Source of the DNA: Bidens hawaiensis
Taxonomy: Eukaryota; Streptophyta; Magnoliopsida; Asterales; Asteraceae
DNA length: 64,000 nt
Direction of reading: 5' to 3'
Assembly (NCBI GenBank): GCA_021521415.1
Contig: JAIQDT010000226.1
Span: forward strand, 866,501-930,500
The notes beneath the pieces are model-generated. The model made no database searches, was not told the DNA's origin, and saw only the letters and a program-made list of their open reading frames with translations. How positions within the stretch are numbered: position 1 is the stretch's first letter; the number at the start of each line of letters is the position of its first letter. Made by a program: the position numbers and the translations under genes. Of this stretch, positions 33,061 to 44,575 are shown one piece after another.

Positions 33061-34840
33061 TGATCATTCTCAGGGCTTTCAGAAGAAAGTTGAACCTGGT
33101 TCTATCAAGTGGTTTTGTGAATAGGTCAGCCAAATTATCACTTGTATCAACTCTTTTTACTTCAATTAAAAACCTTTTTCACTACAATCCCTTATAAAAT
33201 GATGTCTGATTTCAATGTGCTTAGTCTTGGAATGTTGCACAGGATTCTTAACAATAAAATATGCAGCAGTATTATCAATGTAAATAGGGGTGTTTAAGAA
33301 ATTCAAACCATAATCCAGCATCTGATTTTGAATCAAGAGGACTTGTACACAGCAGACAGATGCAACTATATACTCAGCTTCTTCAGTTGAGATCTGTTGT
33401 CTGCTTCTTGCATTGCCATGACACCAATCTGTCTCCCTAAAATTGGCAACCTCTTGAAGTGGACTTCCTGCTCATATTGCACCCATCATAGTCACTATCT
33501 GTGTAGGCAATCAGATCAAAGGACTGGTTCTTTGGATACCAAATTCCCAAATCAGGTCTTCCTTTAAAATATCTAAAGATCCTTTTGACTGCATTCATGT
33601 GAGAAACTTTAGGTCTTGATTGGAATCTTGCACAGACACACACAACAAACTTGATATCTGGCCTTGAAGCAGCCAGATACATCCGAGATCCAATTTCTGC
33701 TCTGTATTCATGTTCATCCACTCGCTCCCCCTTTTCAATAGCTATCATCTTTTCTTTTGGATCCATAGGAGTTGAAGCAGTTTTAAGATCATTACACCTG
33801 AATATGTCTAGTATGTCCTGCACATACTTAGACTGGTAGATGAAAATCCCATTAGTCTTCTGTTTAATTTGCAATCCAAGGAAGAAGTTCATTTCTCCCA
33901 TTGAGCTTATACTGTACTTGGATTTCATTACCTCTTCAAACTCCATGCACATATGATCATTGGTTGACCCAAAAGTAATGTCATCCACATAGTAAGAGCA
34001 AATCTCTTCCATTCTTTTTGTAAAAGAGGGTCTTGTCAATAGCTCCCCTTTGGAAACCATTTTCAAGTAGATGATTTGATAACTCATAATACCAAGCTCT
34101 AGGAGCTTGATGAAGTCCATACAAGGCTTTGTTCAACTTATACACCTTGTTAGGATACACAGGGTCCTCAAATCCTGGTGGTTGAGTCACATACACCTCC
34201 TTTTCTATTTTCCATTTAGGAATGCATATTTGACATCAAGTTATACCCTTATATTATTTGAGGCAGCATAAGCTAAGAAAATTCTTATTGCTTCAAGTCT
34301 TGCAACTGGTGCAAAGACTTCCTCAAATTCAATACCTTCTTCTTGTAGGCATGCCAAAGCTACAAGTCTTGCTTTATTCTTAATCACAATGCCTCTTTCA
34401 TACATTTTATTTCTGAAAACCCATTTGGTTCCAATTGCATATCTGTTTCTTGGCATGTTTACAAGTTCCCACACTTGCAGATCTCTGAATTGAGCCAACT
34501 CCTCTTGCATAGCTTCTACCCAACTGTTGTCCTTCAATGCTTGAACCATGTTCTTAGGTTCTATTTGGGATAGGAAGCAGGAGAACAAATAAATGTTTGC
34601 AGATTCAGAATGACTTCTTGTAACTCTTTCATTTATATCTCTAATGATGTTCTCATAAGGATGATTTATTTCAACATAAGATGTTTGAACAATCATATCT
34701 GTAGACATAGTAGTGTCAAGAGTTGATTCATTGGGGTCTGGTTCATCAATGACCAAATCAGTTGTTGCATTATCAACTTCAGGTGCTTCCTCATTGTTTT
34801 TTCCTTGAGGTAGAAGCACCATTGTTTCCCAAATCTAATC
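33061..34840 (-). pseudogene. Copia reverse transcriptase and RNase H of L2, broken
   Basis: Read on the minus strand: [43 protein letters not shown], a missing or frame-shifted catalytic QLDVK segment near 34230, [33 protein letters not shown], an intact YYVDDITFGS (about 33985), SSMGEMNFFLGLQIKQ, then RNase H with AYTDSDYDGC. After a break near 33437 the end LADLFTKPLDRTRFNFLL (about 33110) is preserved, which L3 lacks. Stops and frameshifts at about 34240, 34000 and 33437 make it inactive. Confidence 0.88.
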
Positions 34841-36545
34841 TGTCAAATAAATCTTGAAACCTTGCCCTTGTGGCAGCTTCCTCTTCACCAGTTTGGTTGC
34901 TCGGATCTTACCCATTTAGAACTTGATCATCTTGTACTACTTGATTGTCTTGATTATCATCTGCTTGATCTTGTTCTGGAATTTGATTGTGTTCTTGATC
35001 ATTATCTTGAACTTGGTCTACATTTGCAATTAAGGGATCCTTGATGAATGTATATTCACTTTCTTTACTTGCAACCTTGTTCCACAACTTTTCCAAATCC
35101 AATTTTTTCTGATTTGTCTCTTCAATCACACTGGTCTTGTAAAATGATTCATCAGTCTTCAGGATAGATCTTTAAAGACTTGATCAATTTCTCAAGGTCA
35201 AACAGCCATGCTGCACCATCAACTGCGTTGAATTGATTTTTATTAAAGATTACATCAGAGGTTTTAATCACACTCAAATGATCTTTCACATATACTCAGT
35301 AGGCCTTTGGTGTGTAGAGTAGCCAACAATGAAGCAATCCAAGGATTTTGCTTGAAAATTGTTTAAATAATCCTTGGTGTTCAATAGTTAACACTTGCAT
35401 CCAAATGGCTTGCGAAACTTGATATAGGGCTTTCTTTTAAACAAGATTTCATAAGGAGTCTTGTCTTGACTTTTGATGAGAAGTACTCTATTCTGAACAT
35501 AACAGGTTGTGTTAATGGCTTCTGCCTAAAAAGTAACAGGCAGTTAAGCATATGCTAGCATGCTTCTTGTAGCTTCAATGAGTGTTCTATTCCTTTCTTC
35601 TGCAACACCATTTTATTCAGGAGTTTTAGGATCTGAGAATTGTTGAAGTATTCCTTTTGTATTCTATAATTCTTACATAACTCCATTTTTGAACTCAATA
35701 CCATTGCCACTTCTCATTTCTTTAACCCTTGTATCCAGTTGATTCTCAATCCTGGCTACATAATTCATAATCAACTCAGCAGTCTCATCTTTTGTACTTA
35801 GGAAATACACCCAAGTGTATCTTGAGAAATCATCAATGATCACAAGACAATATCTTTTCTTCCCAATGCTTGGTACACTCACTGGACCAAAGAGATCCAT
35901 ATGAAGCATCTCAAGCATTTGATCATTTGTGTTGATGAGTTTAGTCTTGTGTGAAGACTTGTGCTGCTTTCCCTTTTGACATGAGATACATTTTTCCTCC
36001 AACTTGAACTCCCTAGTAGGTAAACCTATGGCATTCTCACCCTTGACTAGTTGGTTCGTATTCTTGAGATTGACATGACACAACTTCCTTTGCCACAATT
36101 TTGACTCATTTTCAGTGGCTTTAGAAACAAAACATGTACCACCCCTTGAAACAACATCTTTCATGTTAAGTTCATATAAATTGTCATTCCTTGGGCCCAT
36201 CATCATAATCATCATGTTAAGTTCATACAAATTCTGGTCTTAAGATGAAACATTGTGAGTCATCAAAACCAACTTTATAACCCTTATCACACATCTGTGA
36301 TATTCTCAAAAGGTTACACTGTAGCCCCTCCACATAGAGGACATTGTCAAGTGAGACCTTTCCATTGGTCAAGATCCCTTTTCCAACTATTTTTTCCACC
36401 ATTTTCATCACTACCAAATCCTACTGGACCCTCAAACTTCTTTTCATAGTTAAAAAGTGACCTCTTGTCACAAGTCATGTGCCTAGAACATCCACTATCT
36501 ATATACCATACTTCATTCAGCGGAGTGGACTGTTCCTGCACATAT
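34841..36545 (-). pseudogene. Copia protease and integrase of L2, broken
   Basis: On the minus strand the protease motif YIDSGCSRHMTC is at about 36500. The pre-integrase region (LWQRKLCHVNLKN, CISCQKGKQHK) has Gln where L3 has the first His. The integrase core has LHMDLFGP (about 35900), and RSGNGIEF with Gly instead of the second Asp (about 35710). The following Glu segment (GVAEERN-like, near 35590) lies after a stop. The region 35660-34850 (GCKC, YSTHPKA-like segments and an acidic linker) is heavily interrupted. Confidence 0.82.
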
Positions 36546-37912
36546 CAAAGAGAGTAATTAGTTAGCTGATGAACTACAAACTAATTCAACTTGCAAATTA
36601 TCAGTTTCAGTATCAATGGATGCATTGGTTGTGAGAGGAATGGGCTTAGGATCTTCATGTACAACTTCACAATCTTCAGATTTGTCAGTTTCGTAACCAC
36701 ATTCTGCTGGACTTTGTACACAAGGTATTATGCTTTGACAGTCTTGGACTACATAATCCTTTGTGCTTGAATAATCTCTTACATCAAAATGTTTTTTCTC
36801 CTGAACTTCATCCTTTGGTTTCCAAAGAAATCCTTGAGGTTTAAATCCATGCTTCAATAAGAATTTTTCATCACCAGTTACTTCAGTTGGGTTCTTTCTT
36901 GAAAAGACACCTTTGTTTATTTGTTTTTCATTGTTTGGTGACTTTTGAGAATCATCAGATTGAATCTTGATTAGGGATTATTCTCAAAGGTTGAAAGTTC
37001 TTTTTGACAACAGTTTCAGATTTCTTGGGAGATATGATTCTCTTGACTTTTTAAGCCACATTTTTCTTTGGTTTCATTTCATCTCTCCCATCCTTCTTAA
37101 CAGTGTTATCAGCTTTCAGATAAGTTTTGCTCTTAGTTTCCTTTTCACACACTTTTCCCTTTCCCAAGTATTCCTCATACTTTTGTTTGTAAAGCTCAAA
37201 GTTTTGACCAAACTTTGTCTCATTGGGAACATGAAAAGGTTTGAAGTTGAACCTATCATTACAAGAATAAGTATGGTGACCATATTCATCACTATTTTTG
37301 CACTAAACCTTTCTTTTGAAACTTTCATGAACACCCCCTTTCTTGAATCTCTCACTTAGTTTAGGTGGTTTAATCCCAAGTGTTTTCTGAGTTTTCAAGC
37401 CATCAAAATCAATTGAAAAAGGAACAAACTCTTCAATCTTGATATCTTATCTTTCAGTTTTGCTCTTCACAAAGATGATTTTCTTCCTATTCATAGGCTC
37501 TTCATCTAGGGTTCCCTTATGCCTTGACTGCCTCTTCTCATACTCTTCCATAGTTTCAACTTCTCCAATATCAAGCACTTCATGGCTTGAGAAAACAGGG
37601 TATACTGGAATGAAGTTGTCACCAACAATTGTTTTGGTGACCTTTTTCTTGTTATTGTCACTTATCCTTTTCAAGAATTATTTTCTTGGTGGCCTCACAA
37701 CATTATAACTCACCTTTGACCTTTCACATATGTCAAAAGACACATGTTCTCTCTTCATTCTTTCATTTTGTTTCTTCATTTTTGGTGTCATAGGTGGCAA
37801 CAAAGGAAGTTTCGAACAACTTGGTGAAATTTACTTGTCCGTACAATCTAGGAATTTTGTTAGTGGAAACCTCTTGCTCTTCAAAACCAGACACATTTTT
37901 GGTATTTTATAA
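36546..37912 (-). pseudogene. Gag remnant and gag-pol linker of L2
   Basis: The gag start is recognisable near 37896 on the minus strand with a 2-bp insertion after ATG. Only about 30 codons remain before a jump near 37790 to the linker block (MKKQNERMKREHVSFDICE), so capsid, first knuckle and coiled coil are deleted. The VYPVFSSHEVLDIGEVETME block follows (about 37610), then a second-knuckle relic in which the second Cys is Ser (KNSDEYGHHT, about 37300), and the GFKPQGFLWKPK block (about 36845). Confidence 0.78.
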
Positions 37913-38239
37913 GGTGATTTCAAAGAAAAACAGAGAAAAGCTTTAAACAGATTGAAAAATCAAATTTTAAAATCAATCAGACCTGAGAGATAATTCTTCA
38001 GATCTGATGTTTCTGATTCGATTGGAGCAAGATCTAGTAATAAAAATATAAATTTTAACTAAAAATCAGTAAAGAAAACACCGAATGTTGCAGATCTGGA
38101 AGAATGAAGGAAAAACAGAGTTTCTAGCGTCAGAAATCAATTGAACAGCACTCAGCTCACGTCATTCTTCATCTTCAATCAATCAACAATAAGCAACGAT
38201 TTTTCACCCGAACAACAACAAACAAGCTTAGATACCACT
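37913..38239 (-). other. Leader and tRNA primer-binding region of L2
   Basis: Read on the minus strand, the LTR end is followed at once by AGTGGTATCTAAGCTTG. This resembles TGGTATCAGAGC, the site complementary to plant initiator-methionine tRNA, with substitutions. The leader then matches the L1 leader (CCAGATCTGCAACATTCGG). No gene is seen. Confidence 0.65.
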
Positions 38240-39400
38240 TGTCGGTCCCGTATTGATCACTCAAACTCTCAAGAAATGTCGAAAAGAAGGTTGGTGACTG
38301 TGATATTTAGGGTAAGAACAAATGTTAGTTAATGGCGGAATCAGAAACAACAGGATTGTTGCTTAAAGACTAATAAATGTAACAAACACAAACAATAACT
38401 CAAAAGATATCCATTTATAGAAAGGTTTCATACAAATATAAATCGATTAGGGTTTCTTGAAAGGAATATTTATCCGTACTAATCTTAGGACAACCGTCAC
38501 ACTCAATCTGAAATATTCGATTAGGTTTGAAAAGTTTAATGTGGCAAATCCGTGGTAGGCGTGCCCTAAAATATTCTATTTATAGGCCTGCCACCACCTA
38601 ACAGTTGTCATTCCTTTTAGAAACCCTAATGATTGGAACATTATCATATTACATATTCAAAAACATTCTAAGTGTAAAAACAGGTCTTCGAGCACACTTT
38701 GTGCCATTTGTCTTCTTCGAGTAGACCTGGTAACCTTGAAGTGTGTTGGAGAATAGTTCTCCGGGTAGACTTTACTTAGAGTATTTTCTTGAAAATACTC
38801 ACCTAGCAGACTTCAATATTCTTGACCATAGAAAACTATGTTAAATAATAACTTATTAAGCAAACCAAAGTGTGCTGGTAACACTGTTTGAATTGTTCTT
38901 CATGAATCCCTACAACTCTTTGTTAAATAATTACTTATTAAGCAAACCAAAGTGTGCTGGTAACACTGTTTGAACTGTGCTGGTAGCACTGTAGCTTGCT
39001 CGAAGTTGAACCTTACTGGAGAAAGTACTTAGAATATTTCTTGATAACTTTCAACAAGCATGCTCGGACTACTATTTATTAATCAAACCATGCTAGATCT
39101 TCCAGATACTTGGCTTCAAAAGCTTGGTTAAATCAAGAGTTTGCTAGTAAGCAAACTGTGCTTGACTTGAAGAACACCTTTGCTAGACAAAGTGAACCCA
39201 ACTCGGATCATCACTTAAGAAGACTTCAAGAAGATAACCTTGCCCGATAGGCAAAATACCTTGCTAGGACAAGTAAAACCCTTCTCGGATGTCCAAGTGT
39301 GCTCGGTTTCCATACTTAGCCGTTTCAAAGGAGTGTTGAGAATATTCCAATCTCCCTTAAACTTCCTTAAGTCATTTCATGTCAAATTCTTGACTCAACA
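38240..39400 (-). repeat. 5' LTR of L2 (complete, 1,161 bp)
   Basis: On the plus strand it opens TGTCGGTCCCG and closes CTTGACTCAACA, the reverse of TGTTGAGTCAAG that opens L3. It is rich in the L-type motif (TTGCTAG, TGCTCGG). It contains an internal tandem duplication with a period of 82 bp (units starting near 38841 and 38923). Confidence 0.87.
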
Positions 39401-41222
39401 ACTTTCTGCTCAATAAGAAGGTAGTTTTGATTGGAGTGATCATGTTGTTGATATATGCAAGGCCAATGTTGCATTTATGGCTAAAGTTGAAAATGAAGCT
39501 GCAACATCTTCTTCATAGGTACACTCACACTCAATATCTGAATTGCTTGAAACCATTAAATCCTTGAATGTGAAATTAGGAAATCTTGATAATGAGTGCT
39601 TCAGAAAACAAAGTATTATGAATGTGTATCAAGCAAGTGAGGTTACTTATGAAAAAAAATTCAAAGTCTTGAACAAGATTGTATGAACAGTTACAGAATT
39701 CAGTCAAAATATGTGACTGAGATTGAAGGTTTGAAGAAGATGGTAGTGGAAGAGAAAGTGAACTATACAACACTTCAGGTGGAAAATGAATTCCTAAAGA
39801 ATTTGGTGTCAACTGGAAATATTTGTGGAATTTTGAACAAGATTAAATAAGAAGACAAGTATAAGGTTGTTCCTCCACCTTTCAACAACAACTATACTTT
39901 GAAAGTTGACAAAGAAAAGAGGGAAGCAAATCTGAAACATTTCTAAGATGTTTTTAAAGATAAAGATGAATTCATTGAAAACTATAAAATGGTAGAAGTG
40001 GATGAAGATGGAGAGTTTGTTGTGAAAGAAGAGTTGAAAGATGAGAAGTCAATAGGAGTTCAAGTATCAGAAATGATTTTGATGAAGAATGTCTGAATGT
40101 AGATGATCTGGGTGACCCTAGTGATGAATACTAAAGTGAAGATGAAACCAAGATCAAAAGAAATGGAAAGCCAAGTTCCATTGACAAAATACCTTTATTA
40201 CCACCTCTCACACCAAAGATGAAGAAACATCATGAACAAATGAGAAAGGAACATATGTCTTTTGACATATGTGAAGGTTCAAAGGTAACTAAGGTGACTT
40301 TTAATACTGTAAAACCACCTAGCAAAGAAATTCTAAGAAAAATCAAGATCAATGACAAAAAGAAGCCTAAAGAAAAAATTGAAAATGATCAATTCATTCC
40401 AGTGTACCCTGGTTTCTCAAGTCAAGAGTTGTTTGATATTGGTGCATTTGAAACTATGGAAGAGTATGAGAGAATGCAGTCAAGACAAAAAGGAAGTCTA
40501 TATAATGAGCCAATGAAATAGGAAAAGATTGAATTTGTTAAAGGTAAAGTGGAGAGGCAAGACATTAAAATTAGAGAATTCGTGCCTAGACCTAGTGAGA
40601 GATTCAAGAAGGGAAATGCTCATGAAAGATTCAAAGGAAAGGTATGGTGTAAAAAGTATGATGAATATGGTCAACATACTGCATCTTGTCATGATAGATT
40701 CACTTTCAAACCCTTTCATGTTCCCAATGGAACCAAGTTTGGACAAGATTTTAGTCAATTTAAGAAGAAGTATGATGAATATCCGGGAAAATGGAAGAAG
40801 GGTAAGGAAGTGGAAGTAAAAGGTGAAGATCCAAAAGTTGTGAAGATTGAGAAAGAAACTGTGACAGTTGATGAGAAGCTAAAATGAAATTCTGTGAGTC
40901 AAGTGAAAAGGAACAGCTCACTCAACAAATCTGATGTGGTAATGAAAAGGAATGCACAACCAATCAGGATTGTTCCAAAGAATGACACCAAGTCTGGGAA
41001 GTCTGATGACGCTGAAAAATCACCAAGAGAAGGAAAGAAATGTACTAAGAGTGTGTTCTCAAGAAAGAAGTCAAGAGAACTCAATGGTGATGAAAATTTT
41101 TTATAGAAAAATGGATTTGAACCTCATGGTTTTCTTTGGAAATTGAGTGAAATTCAAGTGTTAAAAGCAACAGATGTGAGAGATTTTTCAATTAGAAAGG
41201 ATTATCAAGTGAAAATAATGTA
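39401..41222 (+). pseudogene. L1 gag, second part, and gag-pol linker
   Basis: It resumes where 6760 stopped: FDWSDHVVDICK aligns with L3 FDWSNHEEDIADDIK. The coiled-coil region (39560-39850), the VYPGFSSQELFDIGAFETME block (40400) and the second knuckle (WCKKYDEYGQHTASC, near 40650, with Tyr in place of the second Cys) follow. The series ends with SRKKSRELNGDENFL, stop, GFEPHGFLWK. Stops occur at about 39847, 39943, 40132, 40519, 40885 and 41104. After KDYQVK at about 41210 similarity to L3 ends abruptly, before the protease. Confidence 0.82.
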
Positions 41223-42844
41223 TTGTGTGCTTATGCAGATTTACATTTGTCTGGAATTGTGAATCTTGCTAAATTCACTTGCTTTTTATCCCAAGTTGAG
41301 CCAACGACTCCTCATATGGCGCTTCAAGATTCTTCTTGGGTAGAGGCCATGGAAGAAGAGTTACAGCAATTTGCATGTTTAGGTGTTTGGGATCTTATCG
41401 ACTAACCTACTAGAGTCAAGAAAGTGATTCCGACTAAGTGGGTATATAAGTGTAAGAAAGACGATCGTGGAGTGATCGTGAGAAACAAGGCACGATTAGT
41501 GGTGGAAGGTTTTCATCAGCAAGAGGGTATTGACTACACTGAAGTATATGCTCCGGTTGCAAGATTGGAGTCTATACGAATCTTTCTAGCCTATGCAGCT
41601 TTCAAGAACATAAAAGTTTATCAAATGGATGTCAAAAGTTCTTTTCTCAATGGTGAACTTCACGAGGAAGTGTTTGTTTTACAGCCTCCGGGTTTTGAAG
41701 ACCCCGATTATCCTGACCGAGTTTATCGCTTAAACAAGGCGTTATATGGTCTCCATCAAGCCCCGAGAGCTTGGTATGGAACGCTCGCCGACCATCTGAT
41801 GGATAATGGTTTCAAACGTGGGATTGTTGACTGCACTTTGTTTTATAAAATATTGGTGATGATCTTCTCCTCTTTCAGATTTATGTAGATGACATAATCT
41901 TTGGGTCAACAAACGACGCGTTATGTTAGGAATTCGAAAAATCAATGCAAACCAAGTTCGAGATGAGTTCGATGGGAGATATGAACTTCTTTTTAGGGTT
42001 ACAAGTTCATCAGTCTGCGAAAGGAATCTTCATTCACCAGACAAAGTTTGTGAACGATGTCTTGAGCCGATTCAAGATTACTGCTGGAAAAACCCCTTCT
42101 ACTCCTCTTCCCGTGGGTCACAATTTATCACTGGATGAATTGGAGGATACTGTCGATCCTACCCTATATCGAGCTATGATTGGTTCTTTGATGTATCTTA
42201 CTGCTTCTCAACCCGACATAATGTTTGTTGTTTGTTTATGTGCTAGGTACCAAGCTAGTCCCCGAGTGACTCACCTGGCAGCGGTCAAGCATATTCTTCA
42301 ATATCTGAGGGACAATCTAGACACCGGGTTATGGTATCCCAAGGACGATAGATTTGATCTTACCGCTTATTCTGACTCAGACTATGGAGGATGCAAGATT
42401 AATTTCAAGTCTACCACAGCAGGATGTCAATTCTTAGGAAACCGACTTTTTTCCTGGCAGTGTAAGAAGCAGACAACGGTCTCCACTTCAACTGACAAAG
42501 CTGAGTATGTTGCAGCCTCAAGTTCCTGTTCCCAGGTTTTGTGGATTCAACAACATATTCGCGACTACAGTTTGAAGTTTCTTACTACTCCCATTTTAAT
42601 TGATAATTCTACTGCCATTAGCATCACCAAAAATCCCGTACAATACTCTAAAACGAAACATATCGAAATTCGGTATCATTTCATACGGGATTGCTTTGAA
42701 AATAAATTAATTGACCTTGAGAAAGTACATACCGATTTTCAACGAGCTGACTTATTTACCAAGGCATTTAATAAAACTCCCTTTCAATTTTTGCTTGGTT
42801 TAAATGACTTAAAGACCCTTGCTGATATCCTGAAACTAGGATAA
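41223..42844 (+). pseudogene. Copia reverse transcriptase and RNase H of the A-type element (three lesions)
   Basis: This is the best preserved RT in the window. Motifs: [33 protein letters not shown] (Asp present), [14 protein letters not shown], intact [11 protein letters not shown] (about 41880) and SSMGDMNFFLGLQVHQ. RNase H has AYSDSDYGGC, STDKAEYVAAS and a complete end (RADLFTKAFNKTPFQFLL). Lesions: a stop after DLID (about 41404), a 1-base frameshift before the YVDD box and a stop after NDALC (about 41928). Codons are richer in CG than in the L1 gag upstream or in L2/L3 RT. Protease and integrase are absent: the sequence joins L1 gag linker directly to the segment just before RT. Confidence 0.88.
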
Positions 42845-44033
42845 CTATCTTTATTTTCAGTTTATTTTTACTTTAAATTTTATTTAGGTTTTGGCTTTTT
42901 GGTGGTGAAAATAGAAAATACAAAAAATTGTGCTTTTCGTTTGTATAGATAAAATCCAAAAAAAATTGAAAAAAATTTTAAATTAAAAAAAATAGTGTGT
43001 TTTCATCTCTTTAGTTTTCATGTCTTTATATTTCAAAATTTGAAAAATCCAAAAACACTTTAAAATTTGAAAAGACAAAAAGATTGTGAAATTTTATTTA
43101 TAAGAAAATGTTGATAATTCAAAAAGATTGTGAATTTCTCGTTTGTATAGAAAAATCTGAAAAAGATTGTGTTTTAAGTTTGTAAAGAGAAAAACCAAAA
43201 AGATTTATGCTTACGTTCGCTGAAAAATATGTCAATTACTCCTACTTGAAGGACATGTACTTGTATATGTTTGGTCCTGATAATTTCTTGTAAATATTCG
43301 GGATAGCCATTTACCTGACATTGGAAAGTAATGGGGGCGTTCGTTATGCTCTTTATGTTAATTTTCTCGCTGAAAATTATGTCAGTTTTTGAAGTTTGTG
43401 GAGCACGCTTGCATGTTTTGGTCCTACTATCTACTTGTAGATTGATAGGATAGCCATTAATCTATAGACTAAAAGTAAATGGGGCGTTTAAATTCATTTT
43501 GTTTTATGCTCCTCAAAATTTTGAGTTTTTGAAGAAAAAAGTGAAAAGATAGTACATTGATTGTTTGACCCCAAATCCAGTAAGAAATAAGCTTAAAAGA
43601 TCGAGTGCTTAATCATTGGTGCATTGATAGGTCTTAAAAAAGCTGTTAAGGTAAAATATGTGATATAAACATAAAGAAATGCCAAATTGAAAGATGTGTT
43701 CGTCTCTAGCAAAAATCTCGGTGAGGATGGCAGAAATGTAATAACCAGTCATACTCAAGCCTTATAGTTGTTGATCACCCAAAAATAAAATAAAACAAAT
43801 AACAAGCGTTAGGATTCTGGACACTGTGAGTCTTTATGCGACTTAATCATCTGGGTATCATAAGCATGAATATTTCACTCGATTTTAGAGCAAACCTAAA
43901 GTCATTAAACTTGATCACTGCTATACTTCGTACTATCAATATTACTAACTTGATCAAAATCCGCTATTAGTCATACATCTGTTCCCCCCTTGTGCTCATC
44001 TCATTACCAATAAGAAACAGACCTAGGGGATAC
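42845..44033 (+). other. Non-coding spacer of element A (first part)
   Basis: There is no gene in about 1.2 kb. 42900-43210 is AT-rich with repeated AAAAAGATTGTG and TTTGTATAG blocks. 43210-43500 has two diverged copies of a unit with CGCTGAAAA, TTTGGTCCT and GGATAGCCATT. These blocks match the L2 spacer in reverse orientation. The stretch to 44033 continues that match (GATAGTACATTGAT, GTAATAACCAGTCATAC) and is then interrupted by T. Confidence 0.65.
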
Positions 44034-44543
44034 TGTAACGATTCCGACAAAATCAAGTATACCCTAGCCGGTATATACTATTTACGTGCTATTTAATAAT
44101 GAATATATGAATTACGAGGTTTTATTATTTATTTAAAGTTGTACGATGTGTAATATCATCGGTAAGTAAGTATTCGAACGTGTATTAACGTCTAACATCT
44201 AATCCATTGTAAACATCACCTAAGTTCTTAGTCATAATACTAACATATCCTAATTAAAGTTACCTACCTCTAACCACTTAAATATCTAATAACAAAACCA
44301 TGGAGACCTATATCTAACCAAGTGGGTCATGATGGTCAAAGCAAGATCTTTCACATTTCTTACTTTTGGATCCCAGGGGACAACGCACAACATCCCTAAA
44401 TTATCTCTTTGCTTCATTTCTCAATATTTGTCACTGTGTATTGTCTTTTACACTCAACCTCATCTCATCATCATGTGTACTTGTTAAATGACGAAGTCAT
44501 ACTCATGTGATATCTTTTTAAACAACCCAAAGTAACAAATAAT

Positions 44544-44575
<32 letters not shown>

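Larger units (their letters stand above)
6761..39400 (-). mobile_element. Copia element L2, minus strand, inserted in L1 gag and itself split by L3
   Basis: The LTR that opens the element (5' LTR) lies at the right, 38240-39400, and the remnant of its 3' LTR at the left, 6761-7739. The flanks are ACTTG (6756-6760) and ACTTT (39401-39405), a 5-bp target duplication with one mismatch, and L1 gag continues across it. Without L3 the element is about 15.4 kb, long for a copia element, because of a 2-kb spacer and a 4.8-kb accessory ORF. Order on the minus strand: LTR, primer site, truncated gag, PR-IN, RT-RNase H, spacer, [L3 insertion], motif array, promoter, intron, accessory ORF, LTR. All reading frames are broken. 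Confidence 0.85.
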
